Assembly (NCBI RefSeq): GCF_001424405.1
Contig: NZ_LMPS01000006.1
Location: 62,001 to 126,000, forward strand
Source of the DNA: Dyadobacter sp. Leaf189
GTDB lineage: Bacteria; Bacteroidota; Bacteroidia; Cytophagales; Spirosomataceae
Direction: 5' to 3'
Length of the DNA: 64,000 nucleotides
Position 1 is the first letter of the stretch. Each line of letters opens with the position of its first letter. The position numbers and the translations under genes were made by a program. The notes below the pieces were generated by a model. That model worked only from the letters and a program-made list of their open reading frames with translations, ran no database searches and was not told the origin of the DNA. Shown here in pieces: positions 43,156 through 51,975 of this stretch.

Positions 43156-44610
43156 TTGAAAAAACATCTTACAAAGGGTCTGTTAATGGTTTTGATACTT
43201 GCCGGCAGCTGCATTCAAACAGCTGCCGCGCAGGCGCCTAATATCATTTTCATTATCGGCGACGATATCAGCTGGGACGATATCGGGGCTTATGGAAATA
43301 AAAAGATCAAAACACCGAACCTGGACCAGCTCGCGAAAGACGGGCTGCGGTTTACCAATATGTACCTCACGGCGAGCTCATGCAGTCCGAGCCGGAGCAG
43401 CATTCTTACAGGGCGTTATCCGCATAATACCGGGGCTGCCGAGTTGCATTCGCCTCTGCCGGCACATTTAAAGTATTTTCCGGAGCTGCTTAAAAAGCAG
43501 GGATATTTCTCGGCATTGGTCGGGAAATGGCATGAAGGCCCGAACACGCGGCGGGCTTACGATACGCTGCTGGTAGACCGCAAAGCCAACGGCGAAGGCG
43601 GCGAGTTGCAGTGGAACAACCTGCTGAAAGCGCGTCCGAAAAACAAACCGTTCTTCTTCTGGCTGGCACCTTTTGACGCACACCGGCCCTGGTCGGCGAA
43701 GACGGACGGACCTCAGCACGATCCTGCAACGGATATTGCTGTTCCGCCCACGCTCGTGGATACGAAGGAAACGCGGGAGGACCTGGCTTTTTACTACAAT
43801 GAAATTGCACGGCTGGACAGGTATGTTGGTGAGTTGCGGCAGGAGCTGGAAAGGCAGGGAATTGCAGAGAACACGCTCATTATTTTCACAGCCGACAACG
43901 GAAGACCGTTTCCCGGCAGTAAGACGCGACTGTACGATGCGGGTGTAAAAACGCCGTTTATCGTGAGCTGGCCGACGGCGATCAAAGCGGGACAGGTTTG
44001 TGAAAGTCTGATCAGCAGCATTGATATTGCACCTACCCTGCTGGAAGTGGCGGGCGTAAAAACCGCGGAAACGATCCAGGGTACCAGTTTTGCGGCATTG
44101 TTTCAATCACCTGAAAAGGCATTTCGCAAGTACGTTTTTGCCGAACACAACTGGCACGATTACGCAGCTTACGAACGCTCCGTCCGGAGTAAAGATTTCC
44201 TGTATATCATTAACAAAAGACCTGAATGGGACAATGGAGGGCCGATCGATGCAAACCAGAGTCCCTCGGCAAAAGCACTGCAGGCGGCGAAGACCAGCGG
44301 CAAGCTGACCGTCCTTCAAAACGACGCATTGCTCAAACCGCGGCCGGCAGAGGAGTTTTTTGACAACCGGAAAGATCCGCTTCAAACCAAAAATGAGGCA
44401 GGTAACAAAACTTATGCAACTGAAATAAACGAGTTGCGCAGTGTGCTTAAACAATGGCAGGACGAAACCGGCGACACGGAACCGGCGAACCTCACGCCCG
44501 ACTGGTACGACCGTGAAACCGGCGAACCCACAGCCAGTAAAGACAAACGCGGCGAAATGCCGGGAGGCGCAAAAAAAGCAGATCACATTCATCTAAAAGG
44601 CCCATTTTAA
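43156..44610 (+). CDS. Sulfatase (S1 family, Cys-type), N-sulfoglucosamine sulfohydrolase-like
   Basis: 484 residues. The start is TTG at 43156, because it alone gives the Lys-rich signal-peptide head (MKKHLTKGLL); an internal ATG at 43186 would remove it. Metal ligands D36/D37 are in IIGDDIS. The active-site Cys76 in CSPSRSSILTG must be converted to formylglycine. Later motifs are GKWHEGPN and FTADNGRPFPGSK (metal-binding Asp-Asn). The overall pattern resembles the heparan N-sulfatase branch (S1_8), but sulfate position is not predictable. Its stop overlaps the next sulfatase start (TAATG). It should be exported to the periplasm. Confidence 0.9.
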   Translation: MKKHLTKGLLMVLILAGSCIQTAAAQAPNIIFIIGDDISWDDIGAYGNKKIKTPNLDQLAKDGLRFTNMYLTASSCSPSRSSILTGRYPHNTGAAELHSPLPAHLKYFPELLKKQGYFSALVGKWHEGPNTRRAYDTLLVDRKANGEGGELQWNNLLKARPKNKPFFFWLAPFDAHRPWSAKTDGPQHDPATDIAVPPTLVDTKETREDLAFYYNEIARLDRYVGELRQELERQGIAENTLIIFTADNGRPFPGSKTRLYDAGVKTPFIVSWPTAIKAGQVCESLISSIDIAPTLLEVAGVKTAETIQGTSFAALFQSPEKAFRKYVFAEHNWHDYAAYERSVRSKDFLYIINKRPEWDNGGPIDANQSPSAKALQAAKTSGKLTVLQNDALLKPRPAEEFFDNRKDPLQTKNEAGNKTYATEINELRSVLKQWQDETGDTEPANLTPDWYDRETGEPTASKDKRGEMPGGAKKADHIHLKGPF

Positions 44611-46454
44611 TGAAAACTTATTTTCAAAAACCTATATTGTTCCTTATCGCCATACTGGCATTTCCAACAGCCAGAGCACAGGACAGGCCCGGCCAGGAAA
44701 GGCCTAACATTCTCTGGATCGTGAGTGAGGATAACAGTCCGCTTCTCGGTGCTTATGGCGATAAATATGCCAGTACGCCCAATCTGGACCAGTTTGCAAC
44801 CCAGGGTGTATTGTATAAAAATGCATTTGCAACCGCGCCCGTTTGCGCGCCTTCCCGATCTACGCTGATTACCGGCATGTACCCGCCTTCAATGGGCACG
44901 GAGCACATGCGGAGCACTTACCCAGTCCCTGATTTCGTGAAATTTTTCCCGAGGTACCTGCGCCAGGCAGGGTATTACACGACGAATAATGCTAAAAAGG
45001 ATTACAATACGGTCGATCAGACGGAGGCTTGGGACGAGTCGAGTGGAAAGGCTACTTACAGGAACCGCAAACCGGGCCAGCCGTTTTTCGCAGTGTTCAA
45101 TCTTAATGTTTCGCACGAAAGCAGCATTCACACGCCGGTACCAGCTGAAAAGTTGAAACACGATCCTGAAAAAGCACCATTGCCGCCATACCACCCGAAA
45201 ACCGAAGAAATGAAACACGACTGGGCGCAGTATTACGATAAGTTGGAGGAAATGGACCGGCAGTTTGGTGCGCTGCTGAAAGAGCTTGACGAACAGGGTT
45301 TGACAGAAAATACGATCGTATTTTATTATGCGGATAACGGCGGTGTCCTTGGTCGCAGCAAGCGGTTTGTCTATGAATCCGGGCTGCGCGTGCCGCTGAT
45401 CATTCGTGTTCCTGAAAAGTACGCGCCGCTCGCGCCTGGTAAGCCCGGCAGCCAGACGGACCGCATTGTGACATTCCTCGATTTCGCTCCGAGCATTTTG
45501 AGTCTGGCGGGACTGGATATACCGGCCTATATGCAAGGCAAAGCCTTTTTGGGAAAACAACAGGTGAAAGAACGCGATTATGCATTCGGTTTTCGCGGGA
45601 GAATGGACGAGCGTACCGATCTTTCCCGTACTGTCCGCGACAAAAAATTCAGGTACATCCGCAACTATCTCCCTCATAAAATCTACGCGCAACATTTGGA
45701 ATACCTGTGGAAGGCGCCTTCGATGCCTTCCTGGGAAGCCGAGTTTAAAGCAGGCCGACTGAATGCAGATCAATCCAGATTCTGGCAGGAAAAACCGGCT
45801 GAGGAGCTGTTTGATATCGAAAACGACCCGCATAATATCCACAACCTGGCTACTGATCCGAAGTATAAAAGTACACTGGCGAAACTGCGGGAGGTGAACC
45901 ACAACTGGCTGATCGAGTCGAAAGATGTAGGTTTTATTCCCGAGGCGCTTCTAAGTAAAATCTCCGAAACCACGCCGCTTTTTGACTATGCCAAAAGTGG
46001 GAAGTATGATGTAAAAAAAGTGGTGGAAACAGCAGATATAGCTTCTTCACGCGACAAATCCAGGCTGAATGAAATTATCAAACGGTTGAGCGACAAAGAT
46101 CCGGTGGTGCGGTACTGGGCTGTAACAGGCACAATTGTCCTGAAAAATGAAGCGGCTCCTGCCAAAAGCAAGCTGCTTACATTGCTCAGCGATCCTGAAA
46201 TAGCTGTGAGGATTGCCGCAGCTGAGTCACTGCTTGCCTTAGGTGAGACTGAAAAGCCTGTACAAACGCTGAGTGAAGCGCTCAAAGACAGCAATCAGAT
46301 GGCGCGGGTGCAGGCATTGAACGTACTCGAAACAATCGGCGCGAAAGCGCAACCTGCAGTCGCCAATGTAAAATCACTTTTGAAGGAAAACCAGAAGGAT
46401 TCGGACTACGATGTGCGTGCGGCGAAACAGATCCTGGAACAGCTTAATAAATAA
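44610..46454 (+). CDS. Sulfatase (Cys-type) with C-terminal HEAT-like repeats
   Basis: 614 residues with a signal peptide ending ARAQ. Active-site Cys79 in CAPSRSTLITG. The N-terminal metal motif reads VSEDNSP, with Glu replacing the usual first Asp, a variant known in this sulfatase branch. YYADNGGVLGRSK is the second metal site. The catalytic domain ends near residue 455. Residues about 485-614 are three or four helical HEAT/PBS-like repeats (DPVVRYWAVTG, DPEIAVRIAAAESLLALG, NQMARVQALNVLETIG), absent from the two flanking sulfatases. The repeats may hold the protein on a partner or on long glycan chains. Translationally coupled to the preceding sulfatase. Confidence 0.9.
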   Translation: MKTYFQKPILFLIAILAFPTARAQDRPGQERPNILWIVSEDNSPLLGAYGDKYASTPNLDQFATQGVLYKNAFATAPVCAPSRSTLITGMYPPSMGTEHMRSTYPVPDFVKFFPRYLRQAGYYTTNNAKKDYNTVDQTEAWDESSGKATYRNRKPGQPFFAVFNLNVSHESSIHTPVPAEKLKHDPEKAPLPPYHPKTEEMKHDWAQYYDKLEEMDRQFGALLKELDEQGLTENTIVFYYADNGGVLGRSKRFVYESGLRVPLIIRVPEKYAPLAPGKPGSQTDRIVTFLDFAPSILSLAGLDIPAYMQGKAFLGKQQVKERDYAFGFRGRMDERTDLSRTVRDKKFRYIRNYLPHKIYAQHLEYLWKAPSMPSWEAEFKAGRLNADQSRFWQEKPAEELFDIENDPHNIHNLATDPKYKSTLAKLREVNHNWLIESKDVGFIPEALLSKISETTPLFDYAKSGKYDVKKVVETADIASSRDKSRLNEIIKRLSDKDPVVRYWAVTGTIVLKNEAAPAKSKLLTLLSDPEIAVRIAAAESLLALGETEKPVQTLSEALKDSNQMARVQALNVLETIGAKAQPAVANVKSLLKENQKDSDYDVRAAKQILEQLNK

Positions 46455-46460
46455 GTCAGT

Positions 46461-47975
46461 ATGCAGAAGATCAACGTATTTGCTGCGTTGCTGATGATTT
46501 TGGCGGTTGGTCTTGCTGCGAACAGAAGCAAGCCGGCCGCTGAAAAGCGGCCCAATATCCTGTTTGTGATTTCAGACGACCAATCCTACCCGCACACGGG
46601 CGCCTACGGCGACAAAGCTGCGCGCACTCCTCATTTCGACCGGGTTGCCCGCGAAGGGATATTGTTTACCAATGCATTTGCAGCGTCGCCGGGGTGTAGT
46701 CCGTCGCGTGCGGCTTTATTGACGGGACTGAACTGTTGGCAGATCAAAGAGGCCGGCACCCATGCCAGCAGCTTCCCCGCCGAGTTCCAGGTTTTTCCTG
46801 ACTTGCTTGAAAAGGCTGGGTATGCAGTGGGATTTACGGGGAAAGGCTGGGGACCCGGTGATTTTAAAGCTTCGGGAAGAAACAGAAATCCAGCAGGCAA
46901 TGCATATCTGACCAAAAAACAACAGAGCCCGAAAGGGATCTCGGAGGTAGATTATGCCGGGAACTTCAAAGACTTTTTTGAACAAAAAGAATCCGGCAAA
47001 CCATTCTTTTTCTGGCTGGGTACGCACGAGCCACACCGGACTTACCAGAAAGGAATTGGCGTAGCCAATGGATTTGAGATCGGCAAAGTGCAGGTGCCGC
47101 CTTTTCTTCCTGATGTTCCTGAAGTGCGCAGCGACATGCTCGACTATTTATATGAGATACAATGGTTTGACACGCAGTTGGGGAAAGTAATGGCGCAGCT
47201 TGAACAAGCCGGGGAGCTGGATAATACGCTGATCGTTGTGACGGCCGATAACGGAATGTCATTCCCGCGCGCCAAGGCCAATGTGTATGAATACGGCATT
47301 CACGTGCCGCTGGCGGTGCGTTGGGGCAACGAGATCCCTAAGGGTGTGGTGGCTAAGGACATCGTAAGTCTGGTGGATCTGTATGCGACCTTTCTGGAAG
47401 TAGGAAAGGCAGGTTCGCCTTCTTACCCAACGGAGAGCAAAAGCTTGCTACCACTTTTGAAAACAGGTAAGGGGCAACGCATTGCGGCATTTGCATCAAG
47501 GGAGCGACATTCCTCTTCCCGGTACAACAATATGGGTTATCCGCAAAGAAGCATTCGGACTGACCGGTACCTTTTCATCCGGAACTACAAACCCGAACGC
47601 TGGCCTGCGGGCGATCCCACCAAACTGGATTCAAATGGAAAGCTGGAAGCTGTAAATACTGCATTTCACGACATTGACGAATCGGCCGATAATATCGTGA
47701 TCCGCGATTGGAAAAAACCGGAGATCGCGCCGTTTTTCCACCTGGCAGTTGACAAGCGGCCGGCAGAAGAATTTTATGATGTTATCAAAGATCCTGGCTG
47801 TTTGAATAATCTGATTCATGATAAAAAGCTTACTCGGGAAGTGAGCCGACTGAGAAATGACCTTAAAAGCTACCAGCTCGCTACGAAGGATCCGCGGGAA
47901 ATGGGGAACGGCGACTATCTCGAATCATTTCCGCGCCTGAATGGAGAGATCCGTAATTTCCCCAGGCTCGACTGA
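46461..47975 (+). CDS. Sulfatase (S1 family, Cys-type)
   Basis: 504 residues with an N-terminal hydrophobic segment (about 7-20). VISDDQSYPHTGAYGDK holds the metal Asp pair (D39/D40). Cys79 in CSPSRAALLTG is the formylglycine precursor. GKGWGPGDF and TADNGMSFPRAK follow. The pattern fits the heparan N-sulfatase-like S1_8 group. It starts 6 bases after the HEAT-sulfatase. Three different Cys-type sulfatases in a row imply a substrate with several sulfate positions, and a formylglycine-generating enzyme elsewhere in the genome, since none is in this window. Confidence 0.9.
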   Translation: MQKINVFAALLMILAVGLAANRSKPAAEKRPNILFVISDDQSYPHTGAYGDKAARTPHFDRVAREGILFTNAFAASPGCSPSRAALLTGLNCWQIKEAGTHASSFPAEFQVFPDLLEKAGYAVGFTGKGWGPGDFKASGRNRNPAGNAYLTKKQQSPKGISEVDYAGNFKDFFEQKESGKPFFFWLGTHEPHRTYQKGIGVANGFEIGKVQVPPFLPDVPEVRSDMLDYLYEIQWFDTQLGKVMAQLEQAGELDNTLIVVTADNGMSFPRAKANVYEYGIHVPLAVRWGNEIPKGVVAKDIVSLVDLYATFLEVGKAGSPSYPTESKSLLPLLKTGKGQRIAAFASRERHSSSRYNNMGYPQRSIRTDRYLFIRNYKPERWPAGDPTKLDSNGKLEAVNTAFHDIDESADNIVIRDWKKPEIAPFFHLAVDKRPAEEFYDVIKDPGCLNNLIHDKKLTREVSRLRNDLKSYQLATKDPREMGNGDYLESFPRLNGEIRNFPRLD

Positions 47976-48097
47976 TCAGCTTATACCCAAACAAAAAATA
48001 GTGGCCTGCGTGGGTAAGTTCAGCTTTGAACTTTGAATAATTGCGTAATTTCAGGCTCTTAACCTACATCCGACAGGATTTTACACTATTAAAACCG

Positions 48098-49378
48098 GTG
48101 CGTTATCTGGTATTGTTTATCCTGTTTACAGGCCCGGTGCTTCGCGCTTCCGCACAGTCGGCCGACACGCTCAGGCGCGAGCTCACGATTGATTTCGAAG
48201 TAAGACCGCGATTTGAGTTCCGGGACAATTTCATGCTATCCCCTGCGGATTCTGTCATGCCGGAGCTTTACACCACCCAGCGTAACAGACTTACCATCAA
48301 CTACAAAACCCGCCGTTTCAGGTTTCATGCATCTCCGCAGGAGATACACGTTTGGGGCAAAGCCGGGAAGTTTTCTCACGTGGGCGGGATCAATGCATTT
48401 GAGCTGTTTGCCGAGCCGATACTGGCCAAAAACTTTTCGGTCAGGATTGGCCGCCAGGCTTTATCGCTTGATAACGGCAGGTTATTTTCGGCAGCCCCGT
48501 GGAGTCAGCAGAGCCGGTCGCATGAGGGTATCCGGTTTTTATACGCTGGCAAATGGAACACCGACCTCACAGTTGCATTCACAAGACCATACAGTAAACG
48601 GTTCGAAGCCGCTTACTCACCTGTTTCGTCCCATCAGTACAAGCTGCTGGTAGTTCACCATCTTAAATATCAGTTTAAAAACAAGCTGACGCTGACCACG
48701 ATCAATGCAGTTGATGTATTTGAAAAACCGGCTGAGGCGAAGCAGTACTATCAACGTGTAACCAATGGCGGGCGGGTGGAATATGCGCGCGGTTGGCTCT
48801 ACGGGACTGTCAATGCGTGTTATCAATACGGGCGCACAGCCAGCAACAAACAGATCCGGGCTTACTATATCCAGCCCGAAATCAGCATCAATGCAGCCAG
48901 AACCGCATTCCGGCTCGGCGCCGAGGTACTGAGCGGCGACAAGGCAGGCACTCCCCTGTCGGTGTCCCACTCCTTTGTGCCGCTTTACGGAGTGGCGTGG
49001 AAATTCATGGGAAATATGAACCTGTTTACCCGCTTTCCTGCCGATGTGAATGAAAAAGGTTTGCTGAATCCCTATCTCTTTATTATTCACCAGGCGGGCA
49101 AAAAGTTGTCTTTTCGCGCCGATGCACATCTTTTCTACGCACAACATTCCCTTCCAAAACTCGGCGACCAGCTCGCAGGCAAATACCTCGGCTTCGAGAG
49201 TGATCTTTCTCTCAATTACAAACCTGTTAAGAACCTGGAAATCATCTACGGCTTCTCATTTACATTCGCGGAAAAACGCATGGAGCTGCTGAAAAAAGTA
49301 CCTGACGCCAGCAAAATCCCTGTCTGGAGCTACCTGATTATTTCCTACACACCACGGCTGCTTCACGTATGGAAGTAG
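48098..49378 (+). CDS. Outer-membrane beta-barrel, alginate-export-like family
   Basis: 426 residues if started at the GTG at 48098, which gives a clean signal peptide (MRYLVLFILF...ASAQ). An in-frame TTG at 48041 adds 19 residues without a signal character. The mature protein is a run of amphipathic strands with aromatic girdles: FEVRPRFEFRDNFML, RLTINYKTRRFRFHASPQEIHVWG, NFSVRIGRQALSLDNGRLFS near 125, and a closing SYTPRLLHVWK. This matches the alginate-export (AlgE-like) porin family, which passes acidic polysaccharide or oligosaccharide across the outer membrane. As the last gene of the sulfatase operon it could be an uptake or release port for acidic fragments. Confidence 0.8.
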   Translation: MRYLVLFILFTGPVLRASAQSADTLRRELTIDFEVRPRFEFRDNFMLSPADSVMPELYTTQRNRLTINYKTRRFRFHASPQEIHVWGKAGKFSHVGGINAFELFAEPILAKNFSVRIGRQALSLDNGRLFSAAPWSQQSRSHEGIRFLYAGKWNTDLTVAFTRPYSKRFEAAYSPVSSHQYKLLVVHHLKYQFKNKLTLTTINAVDVFEKPAEAKQYYQRVTNGGRVEYARGWLYGTVNACYQYGRTASNKQIRAYYIQPEISINAARTAFRLGAEVLSGDKAGTPLSVSHSFVPLYGVAWKFMGNMNLFTRFPADVNEKGLLNPYLFIIHQAGKKLSFRADAHLFYAQHSLPKLGDQLAGKYLGFESDLSLNYKPVKNLEIIYGFSFTFAEKRMELLKKVPDASKIPVWSYLIISYTPRLLHVWK

Positions 49379-49512
49379 TTTCTTATCAGCATATATAGTT
49401 CCCTTTCGCAGCACGCCAGTAATTCAGGATAAAAATATCTGATATATAAAGTATATTTATATATAAATTTTATTTTGGTATAAAATCAAATATCAACCTG
49501 AACACTGCACTT

Positions 49513-51912
49513 ATGCTTTCTCATTACCTGACTCTCTCCTGGCGCCGGATGTGGCGGGAACGCCGGGTCAACCTGATCCGGATCGGCAGCCTGAGCCTTG
49601 GCTTCGCGAGCGGACTGGTTATCTTTTTAGTAGTGAATTACATGCTGAGCTTCGACAGGTACCATCCTCACATGGACCGGTCTTACTGGGTGGTGACTGA
49701 CGTAAAACGGGAGTCCGTCATGCAAACGGACGCAGCGCCCCGCCCGCTGGCAGAGGTATTGCGCAGGGACTATCCCTTCGTAGAAAGCGCGGTGCGACTG
49801 GAAACTTTCTTCGGGCGGACGATCAGCGTTCCCAACGAAAAGGGACGAGCTGCAAAGAAGTTTAGCGAAGCGCGCAATATGTGTTTCACCGAGCCCCAGT
49901 ATTTTGATCTGTTTGGTGTGGAATGGGTGAGCGGCGATCGCAAAACCGCATTGGCGTCGCCCAACACGATCGTACTCAGCGAGCGATATGCCGAAAAGTA
50001 CTTCAACACAAAGCGGGCGCTGGGACGCACATTGCGGCTGGACAACCGTGTAGACCTTACCGTAACGGGCATTATCAAAAACCCGCCTTCCAATACCCAG
50101 CTGCGCTACGATGCACTGGTATCCTACGCGAGTATTTCAGGTCTGGAATCGCCCAAGGCGCTGCTGGACTGGCAGGGACTTCAAAGTATGTGTTTTGTGC
50201 TGCTGCGCGACGGTACCGGAAAACAGCAGCTTACAGGCGCATTGGATGCAGTGCGCAAGAAGCATTTGCCGGCCAAAGAAGCTGCAAATTTCGCTTACCA
50301 CGTTTTTCCATTGGAAGACCTCAATCATGAACGCAGCGGAATGGCGCCGCGGCCGGTCCTGTATGCATTGATGGCGGTGGGTTTGTTACTGGTGGCTGCT
50401 TCCTGCATTAACTATATCAACCTCGCTACCGCACAGGCATTACAGCGGGCGCGTGAGGTGGGTGTGCGCAAAGTGGTGGGTAGCAACAGATTTCAGCTGC
50501 TCAGACAATTTATGCTCGAAACTGCATTGCTCACGGTCGCGGCTGTGTTGTTTGCATTGCTGCTTACGCAAATGGCGATGCCGCTTGTCAACCAGACCCT
50601 CACCGATCAGGATCAAACGCTTCATCCTGATATTTCCATTCTTCACTTGCTGGAGCCTGGCGCATTGCTCTGGTTTGGTGCGCTGGTGCTTGGTGTGATG
50701 CTGCTCGCGGGGCTGTATCCTTCCTGGATCTTGTCCGGTTTCGATCCGGCCAAGGCGCTGGCTGGTCAGCTTACGCGTGCAAAAGGCGGCTTCACCGTCA
50801 GGCGTACACTGATCACCGGGCAGTTTCTGCTGACACAGCTTTTCCTGATCATCGTGCTGGTGATCACAGCCCAGCTCCGGCACATGCGGAAAGTGGACTG
50901 GGGTTTTCGGCACGATAACATCCGCGTGGTGTGGCTGCCGCAGCAAGGCAGTGTACCGCGCGACCAATTGCGCGAAACCTGGCTGAATGTACCAGGGATA
51001 GAAGCTGTTACATTCGCAAGCGATCCGCCGGTATCCCCTTACAACAGACCCATCCCGTTTAGCTATCACATTGCTACCGAGCCGGAAGCATTTGAAACAA
51101 GAGTGCGCGCAGCAGATGAAAATTACCTGTCCACTTTTGGGTTGTCGCTCGTTGCAGGGCGTAACTTCAATGTAAGTGACACAGCCGCTCAGGAAGTGAT
51201 GGTGAACGAAACGCTGGTGCGGCAGCTTGGCGTATCGCCGGTGAGCGCGGTGATTGGTAAAAGAATGCGCGTGAAAGATGGTGACCGCACGATTGTAGGT
51301 GTTGTGAAGGATTTCCGCTCCGGCGACCTGCACCAGCCGATACTGCCTGTAACCCTGATCCACGATTTGCAGCATACCGCAATGGCCGTACTTACGCTCT
51401 CTCCCAAATATCCGGCAGGTACCGAACAAAGCATCCAGGCAGCCTGGGACGAGACGCTACCCGACCAGATCTATAAATCCGACCTGCTGAATGACCTGCT
51501 GAATTCATTTACCAGAATGGAGCGCCTGCTTGCGGGTTTTGTGCAGATTTTCGCATTAATCGCCGTGGCCACAAGCTGTCTCGGACTTTACGGTTTGATC
51601 ACATTTATGGCTGAAAAGCGGGCGAAGGAAATCGGCGTACGTCGGGTGCTGGGTGCGCGTACAGAGCAGTTACTCTGGGTTTTCGGGAAGGAGTTTGCGC
51701 GATTGCTTGTAGTCGGCTTCCTGCTGGCTGCTCCCCTTGGCTGGTGGCTTACCTCCGGCTGGCTGCAGCAATATGCGCACCGCATTCAGCTTAGTGCGTG
51801 GTTGTTGTTCGCGACATTGGGGCTTATGGCATTTATAACCATTGCGACCGTGATAGGACACGCGTTGAAAGCCGCATCGGCGAACCCGGTGAAATACCTG
51901 CGTGCAGAATAG
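49513..51912 (+). CDS. FtsX/MacB-family ABC transporter permease
   Basis: 799 residues with two MacB-PCD/FtsX modules. Transmembrane helices are at about 22-42, then 278-300, 327-350, 380-405 and 430-455 around the first FtsX domain, and about 675-790 (four helices in the second). Each FtsX domain shows the REVGVRKVVG / KEIGVRRVLG coupling motif (near 317 and 706) that docks on an ATPase. No ATPase gene is adjacent, so it must pair with one elsewhere. Such Bacteroidetes permeases export peptides or lipids or act in mechanotransmission; substrate unknown. The 130 bases upstream are very A/T-rich. Confidence 0.9.
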   Translation: MLSHYLTLSWRRMWRERRVNLIRIGSLSLGFASGLVIFLVVNYMLSFDRYHPHMDRSYWVVTDVKRESVMQTDAAPRPLAEVLRRDYPFVESAVRLETFFGRTISVPNEKGRAAKKFSEARNMCFTEPQYFDLFGVEWVSGDRKTALASPNTIVLSERYAEKYFNTKRALGRTLRLDNRVDLTVTGIIKNPPSNTQLRYDALVSYASISGLESPKALLDWQGLQSMCFVLLRDGTGKQQLTGALDAVRKKHLPAKEAANFAYHVFPLEDLNHERSGMAPRPVLYALMAVGLLLVAASCINYINLATAQALQRAREVGVRKVVGSNRFQLLRQFMLETALLTVAAVLFALLLTQMAMPLVNQTLTDQDQTLHPDISILHLLEPGALLWFGALVLGVMLLAGLYPSWILSGFDPAKALAGQLTRAKGGFTVRRTLITGQFLLTQLFLIIVLVITAQLRHMRKVDWGFRHDNIRVVWLPQQGSVPRDQLRETWLNVPGIEAVTFASDPPVSPYNRPIPFSYHIATEPEAFETRVRAADENYLSTFGLSLVAGRNFNVSDTAAQEVMVNETLVRQLGVSPVSAVIGKRMRVKDGDRTIVGVVKDFRSGDLHQPILPVTLIHDLQHTAMAVLTLSPKYPAGTEQSIQAAWDETLPDQIYKSDLLNDLLNSFTRMERLLAGFVQIFALIAVATSCLGLYGLITFMAEKRAKEIGVRRVLGARTEQLLWVFGKEFARLLVVGFLLAAPLGWWLTSGWLQQYAHRIQLSAWLLFATLGLMAFITIATVIGHALKAASANPVKYLRAE

Positions 51913-51937
51913 CATTTGATCACCCGATACACATTCC

Positions 51938-51975
51938 GCGATCGTGCTGCGAAGCTACCTGTCCGGCACGATCGC
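51938..51975. terminator. Weak hairpin between convergent permease and histidine-kinase genes
   Basis: A 10-bp perfect repeat (gcgatcgtgc / gcacgatcgc) has an 18-base loop covering the kinase stop codon. There is no T-tract, so its role as terminator is tentative. Confidence 0.3.

Noticed and set aside
44889..45902. 337-codon open frame on the minus strand inside the second sulfatase gene
   Set aside because: Antisense shadow of a well-supported sulfatase frame; the translation is rich in Arg, Cys and Phe with no domain pattern.
27055..49378. Interpretation of the locus as an alginate utilization system
   Set aside because: The only alginate-lyase-like gene is truncated and the barrel family name is generic; alginate is not sulfated, whereas three sulfatases are present.
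49430..49480. A/T-rich palindromic stretch before the permease gene as a protein-binding site or origin
   Set aside because: The symmetry (tatataaa / tttatata) is of the kind expected by chance in such A/T-rich sequence; kept only as a remark on promoter composition.
50440..51429. 329-codon open frame on the minus strand inside the permease gene
   Set aside because: Antisense to a clear FtsX permease; composition is His/Arg/Gln-rich and unlike a real protein.
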